Assembly (NCBI GenBank): GCA_947460165.1
Contig: CANHKH010000140.1
Location: forward strand, 1-8,015
From: Comamonadaceae bacterium
Lineage (GTDB): Bacteria > Pseudomonadota > Gammaproteobacteria > Burkholderiales > Burkholderiaceae_C
Length of the DNA stretch: 8,015 nt
Reading direction: 5' to 3'
Shown here piece by piece: positions 6,364-8,015 of this stretch; position 1 is the stretch's first letter, and every line of letters begins with the position of its first letter. The translations under genes and the position numbers were made by a program. The notes below the pieces were generated by a model. That model searched no databases. It saw only the letters and a list, made by a program, of their open reading frames with translations, and was not told the origin of the DNA.

Positions 6364-7356
6364 TCATTGGCGGAATTTGTCAAATATGGGCTTTGCCTGC
6401 GGGACGATCCGCTCTACGCGCGCCATTTCGGCTTCCAGGTTTTTGCCGAACTCTGGCGCGCGCATGTAAACGGTCATCGCCTCTTTGTTGGCTGGAGTTT
6501 CCACACCAGCCAATTTCATGCCGCCCATTGCGTTGTCAACCTTGCCCATGTAGTCGTCCAGCCTTGCCAACTCCGCAGCAATCGCAGCCAATTTGGCAGG
6601 AGGCAGGTCGGCCGCGGTTTTGATGCCGGCCAAGCCCTTGGTCATGTTGTCCAGGCCCTGCAACATGGGAGTCACGTTTTGTGCCGTGAAGTTCGCACCC
6701 AGAGAGGGGTTGGGCTTTTTCATGGCATCCGCAGCAGCCATGAGCTTGACGGCGTTTGCTTCGGCAGCGGCGGCTGCTGCTTGGGCTTGTGCAGCGGCGC
6801 GCGCGGCGGCGGCCTTCGCTGCGAGGATTTGAGCTTCTTTTTCGCGAGCTGCTTTGACTTCAGGCGCTGCTTCGGCCAAATTTGTTTTGATGGCTTCGGC
6901 ACGCTCGGCCAACTGTGCAGGCGTTTGAGGCATTGCAGGCTTGACCAACTGCAATGCCATTTGGGCTTTCCTGCGCGCTTCATCTTCGGCTTTTTTCTGG
7001 GCCTCTTGCACTGAGCGCTGAATATCTTGAATCATCTTCTGGTTTTGAATCAGCACGGGATTCGTCACCTGAGGAGCAGCACCGGGCTGGCCAGGCGCTT
7101 GGGCGACGGCTGCAGGCTGGCCAGGCGCTGCGGCGGCTGCTCGGGCGGCAGCAGCTTGGGCGGCGGCGGCTTGGGCGGCGGCGGCGGCGGCTGCCTCTTG
7201 CGCTCGCATGGCCTCCGGGGGCATGACAGCGGGTCTGTTGACACCGCCCTGGGTCGTCCAACCGGGGGGGGCGTTTTGTGCCAGCGCAGTGGCGCTGCCA
7301 AAACCAATGGAGGCAAGCAAGCTTGTCGTGAGCAATAGTTTCATGCGTGAGGGCAT
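6364..7356 (-). CDS. B2: exported alanine-rich helical protein
   Basis: This complete 330-residue paralogue of B1 has unknown function. Residues 1-26 form a signal peptide (LLLTTSLLASIGFG core, ATALA-Q cleavage). Residues about 50-76 are almost pure Ala with Gln and Arg. APGQP occurs twice ten residues apart (77-81, 87-91). Residues about 102-136 and 165-212 are charged, Ala-rich helices. The block 201-283 is 76% identical to B1. Residues 284-330 (Met, Glu, Lys-rich) complete the protein. There is no membrane segment besides the signal and no cysteine, so it is probably soluble in the periplasm or secreted. The start has AAAGGA about 10 nt upstream and aligns with B1. It is the first gene of the B2-A2 operon, which closes at the terminator 4867-4901. 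It could be a structural partner, adaptor or chaperone for A, but the sequence does not decide this. Confidence 0.88.
   Translation of the reverse strand: MPSRMKLLLTTSLLASIGFGSATALAQNAPPGWTTQGGVNRPAVMPPEAMRAQEAAAAAAAQAAAAQAAAARAAAAAPGQPAAVAQAPGQPGAAPQVTNPVLIQNQKMIQDIQRSVQEAQKKAEDEARRKAQMALQLVKPAMPQTPAQLAERAEAIKTNLAEAAPEVKAAREKEAQILAAKAAAARAAAQAQAAAAAAEANAVKLMAAADAMKKPNPSLGANFTAQNVTPMLQGLDNMTKGLAGIKTAADLPPAKLAAIAAELARLDDYMGKVDNAMGGMKLAGVETPANKEAMTVYMRAPEFGKNLEAEMARVERIVPQAKPIFDKFRQ
7085..7192 (-). repeat. GCC-type triplet repeats and a 15-bp direct repeat inside B2
   Basis: GGCTGGCCAGGCGCT occurs at 7085-7099 and 7115-7129, 30 bp apart, and encodes the repeated APGQP. From about 7129 to 7192 the plus strand is runs of gcg/ggc triplets (Ala codons on the minus strand). 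Such triplet runs can change length by slippage in whole codons. B1 lacks an equivalent long run, so this N-terminal segment has changed since the duplication. Confidence 0.6.
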
Positions 7357-7433
7357 CTGAATTCCTTTGGAATCAATTGAGTTGGAACATCAAACAACCG
7401 GCACACCAAAAAACAGAGTGCTCGGTTTGAAGG

Positions 7434-7474
7434 TTGAAAAACTTTGAGGCATTTAAAAATTCAAGTGGATCCGC
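7434..7474 (-). promoter_or_regulatory. Conserved upstream block near B2
   Basis: This is the counterpart of 795-836 upstream of B1. The minus-strand core CTTGAATTTTTAAAT and the TTTTTCAA edge are kept, while the middle of the block differs. It lies about 80-120 bp upstream of the B2 start, as in B1. Its role is unknown, whether leader or protein site. Confidence 0.5.
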
Positions 7475-7497
7475 TGGTGTGAACCGGGGGATCACAA

Positions 7498-7531
7498 GCG
7501 CTTCAAGAAAACAATGAAGTTCTTGAGGTGC
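7498..7531. other. Inverted repeat between the two conserved blocks of B2
   Basis: GCGCTTCAAGAA (7498-7509) and TTCTTGAGGTGC (7520-7531) are near-complementary arms around a 10-nt loop. The inner seven pairs are perfect. It lies in the stretch that diverges from the B1 upstream region. That region has a different imperfect dyad at the equivalent place (882-900). It could be a leader hairpin or an operator, and no T-run makes it a terminator. Confidence 0.35.
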
Positions 7532-7545
7532 CTGCCACAAGAAGC

Positions 7546-7642
7546 TGTAAACGTGACAAAAAGTAAATCAACCCCAATGTAGAACTGATCAAAGTGGCGC
7601 GTTGCTCTTGGCAGCACTTCAATCATTCCCATCCGCACTTTG
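7546..7642. promoter_or_regulatory. Conserved 97-bp control region upstream of B2
   Basis: It aligns without gaps to 908-1004 at about 85% identity. GCACTT repeats at 7614-7619 and 7635-7640 keep the 21-bp spacing, and inverted AAAGTG lies at 7581-7586. TTGATT (7571-7566) with TACAGC (7549-7544) is the counterpart of the B1 candidate promoter, though its -10 match is poor. Its retention in two copies argues for function. Likely contents are the operon promoter and regulator sites. Confidence 0.55.
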
Positions 7643-7822
7643 TTAAAAAGTGTGAATAGCGCCTTCAAATGCAACTTGAAATTCAAATGCACAGTCATAC
7701 AAGGGCTTGCATTTGCCCTGCGCTCTTTAGCGCGGCTCAGAGCTGAGGGCTGCCACAGTGGCCTGCAGTTTGCTGGCTGCCTGAGCGCGCAGCACAGTCA
7801 CTTGTCCTTGCCAAACTCAAAT
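7643..7822. other. Intergenic region with repeated TTCAAATGCA motifs
   Basis: No gene is supported here. TTCAAATGCA occurs at 7664-7673 and 7682-7691, 18 bp apart. The inverted core TGCATTTG lies at 7708-7715, and a perfect 11-bp palindrome TTGAAATTCAA (7676-7686) joins the first two. Farther right are the GC-rich palindrome GCCAC-A-GTGGC (7752-7762) and CTCAG-AG-CTGAG. The motif cluster has no equivalent upstream of B1 and may be a B2-specific operator. The rest is unremarkable. Confidence 0.4.
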
Positions 7823-7824
7823 AA

Positions 7825-7858
7825 AAAAGGGTGGACGCCGCATGGCATCCACCCTTTT
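7825..7858 (-). terminator. Intrinsic terminator after A3
   Basis: AAAAGGGTGGA (7825-7835) pairs with TCCACCCTTTT (7848-7858), with an inner GCC/GGC pair around a GCAT loop. On the minus strand a run of six T follows. It is a near copy of the terminator at 4867-4901 and lies about 70 nt after the A3 stop, as there. It separates the A3 operon from the B2 control region. Confidence 0.88.
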
Positions 7859-7872
7859 GATTGAACTGGCGC

Positions 7873-7928
7873 TCAATGCTTGAACAAGGCCTTGTGAGCC
7901 TCATCCAGCAGCGCCAAGGCTGCGTTCT
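7873..7928 (-). other. Conserved post-stop segment after A3, possible -1 frame tail
   Basis: This is the second copy of the segment described at 4915-4970. The -1 frame reads AALALLDEAHKALFK then His and TGA (7875-7873). The palindrome ACAAGGCCTTGT is at 7884-7895. The A-run that in copy one resembles a slippery site is interrupted by G here. Confidence 0.5.
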
Positions 7929-8015
7929 TTAGAACGAGGCAATCGTCCCGCCCAAGCTCAAGACCATGGCGCCATCGGGCTTGATCTTCATGGCGCTGGT
8001 GCCTGGCAGGCCGAC
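7929..8015 (-). CDS. A3: C-terminal end of a second A-type protein (partial)
   Basis: Only the last 28 residues and the TAA stop (7931-7929) are in the window, so no start or function can be read. The residues match the end of A2 with one extra residue: GLPGTSAMKIKPDGAM against GMPGSIARIKADGAM, and both end in IASF. The following 56 nt and the terminator also match those after A2. It is therefore the 3' end of another B-A unit lying to the right. Confidence comes from this paralogy, since the fragment alone would be too short to call. Confidence 0.8.
   Translation of the reverse strand, partial: VGLPGTSAMKIKPDGAMVLSLGGTIASF

Noticed and set aside
7643..7822. Possible CRISPR-like array from the repeated TTCAAATGCA
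   Set aside because: Only two short direct copies and one inverted core exist, with irregular spacing and no spacers of standard length.

Overview
The window looks like chromosomal DNA of a betaproteobacterium, probably Burkholderiales/Comamonadaceae. This rests on moderately high G+C genes with alanine-rich, GCC/CTG-heavy codon use, AT-rich intergenic stretches, and the style of the sensor kinase. The genus is not determined. Every gene I can support reads on the minus strand, so transcription runs from high to low coordinates. I see no RNA genes, insertion sequences, phage genes or CRISPR array.

The main architecture is a tandem family of two-gene secreted-protein operons, called here B and A because I recognise neither family. 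Going right to left: the 3' end of an A gene (A3, 7929-8015, cut by the window edge) with its terminator (7825-7858); a 0.5 kb regulatory intergenic region; a complete B-A operon (B2 6364-7356, A2 4971-6326) with a matching terminator (4867-4901); a two-gene signalling operon (response regulator 3755-4663, hybrid histidine kinase 1095-3755); a second B-type upstream region (717-1004); and the 5' part of another B gene (B1, 1-716, cut by the window edge). The two B genes share coding sequence and upstream DNA. The two A ends share their last codons, a strongly conserved post-stop segment and the terminator. At least three units are therefore implied, and the duplicated unit includes its regulatory DNA.

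B proteins are exported, alanine-rich, helical proteins of about 330 residues. A proteins start with a signal peptide (possibly a lipoprotein signal), continue with an Ala/Glu/Lys/Arg coiled coil and end in a domain rich in Gly, Ser, Val and Thr. B and A are probably co-transcribed, with a 37-nt gap, and may work together in the periplasm or at the cell surface. The response regulator (receiver plus AraC-type DNA-binding domain) and the kinase (7TMR-DISM sensor, HisKA, HATPase, receiver) overlap by one base. They sit between two units whose promoter regions share phased repeats, so it is a reasonable but untested inference that this pair controls the B-A operons.

The least expected signal lies just after the A stop codon. 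About 56 nt there are more conserved between A2 and A3 than the coding ends themselves. The differences are mostly silent in the -1 reading frame, and both copies stop at the same codon in that frame.
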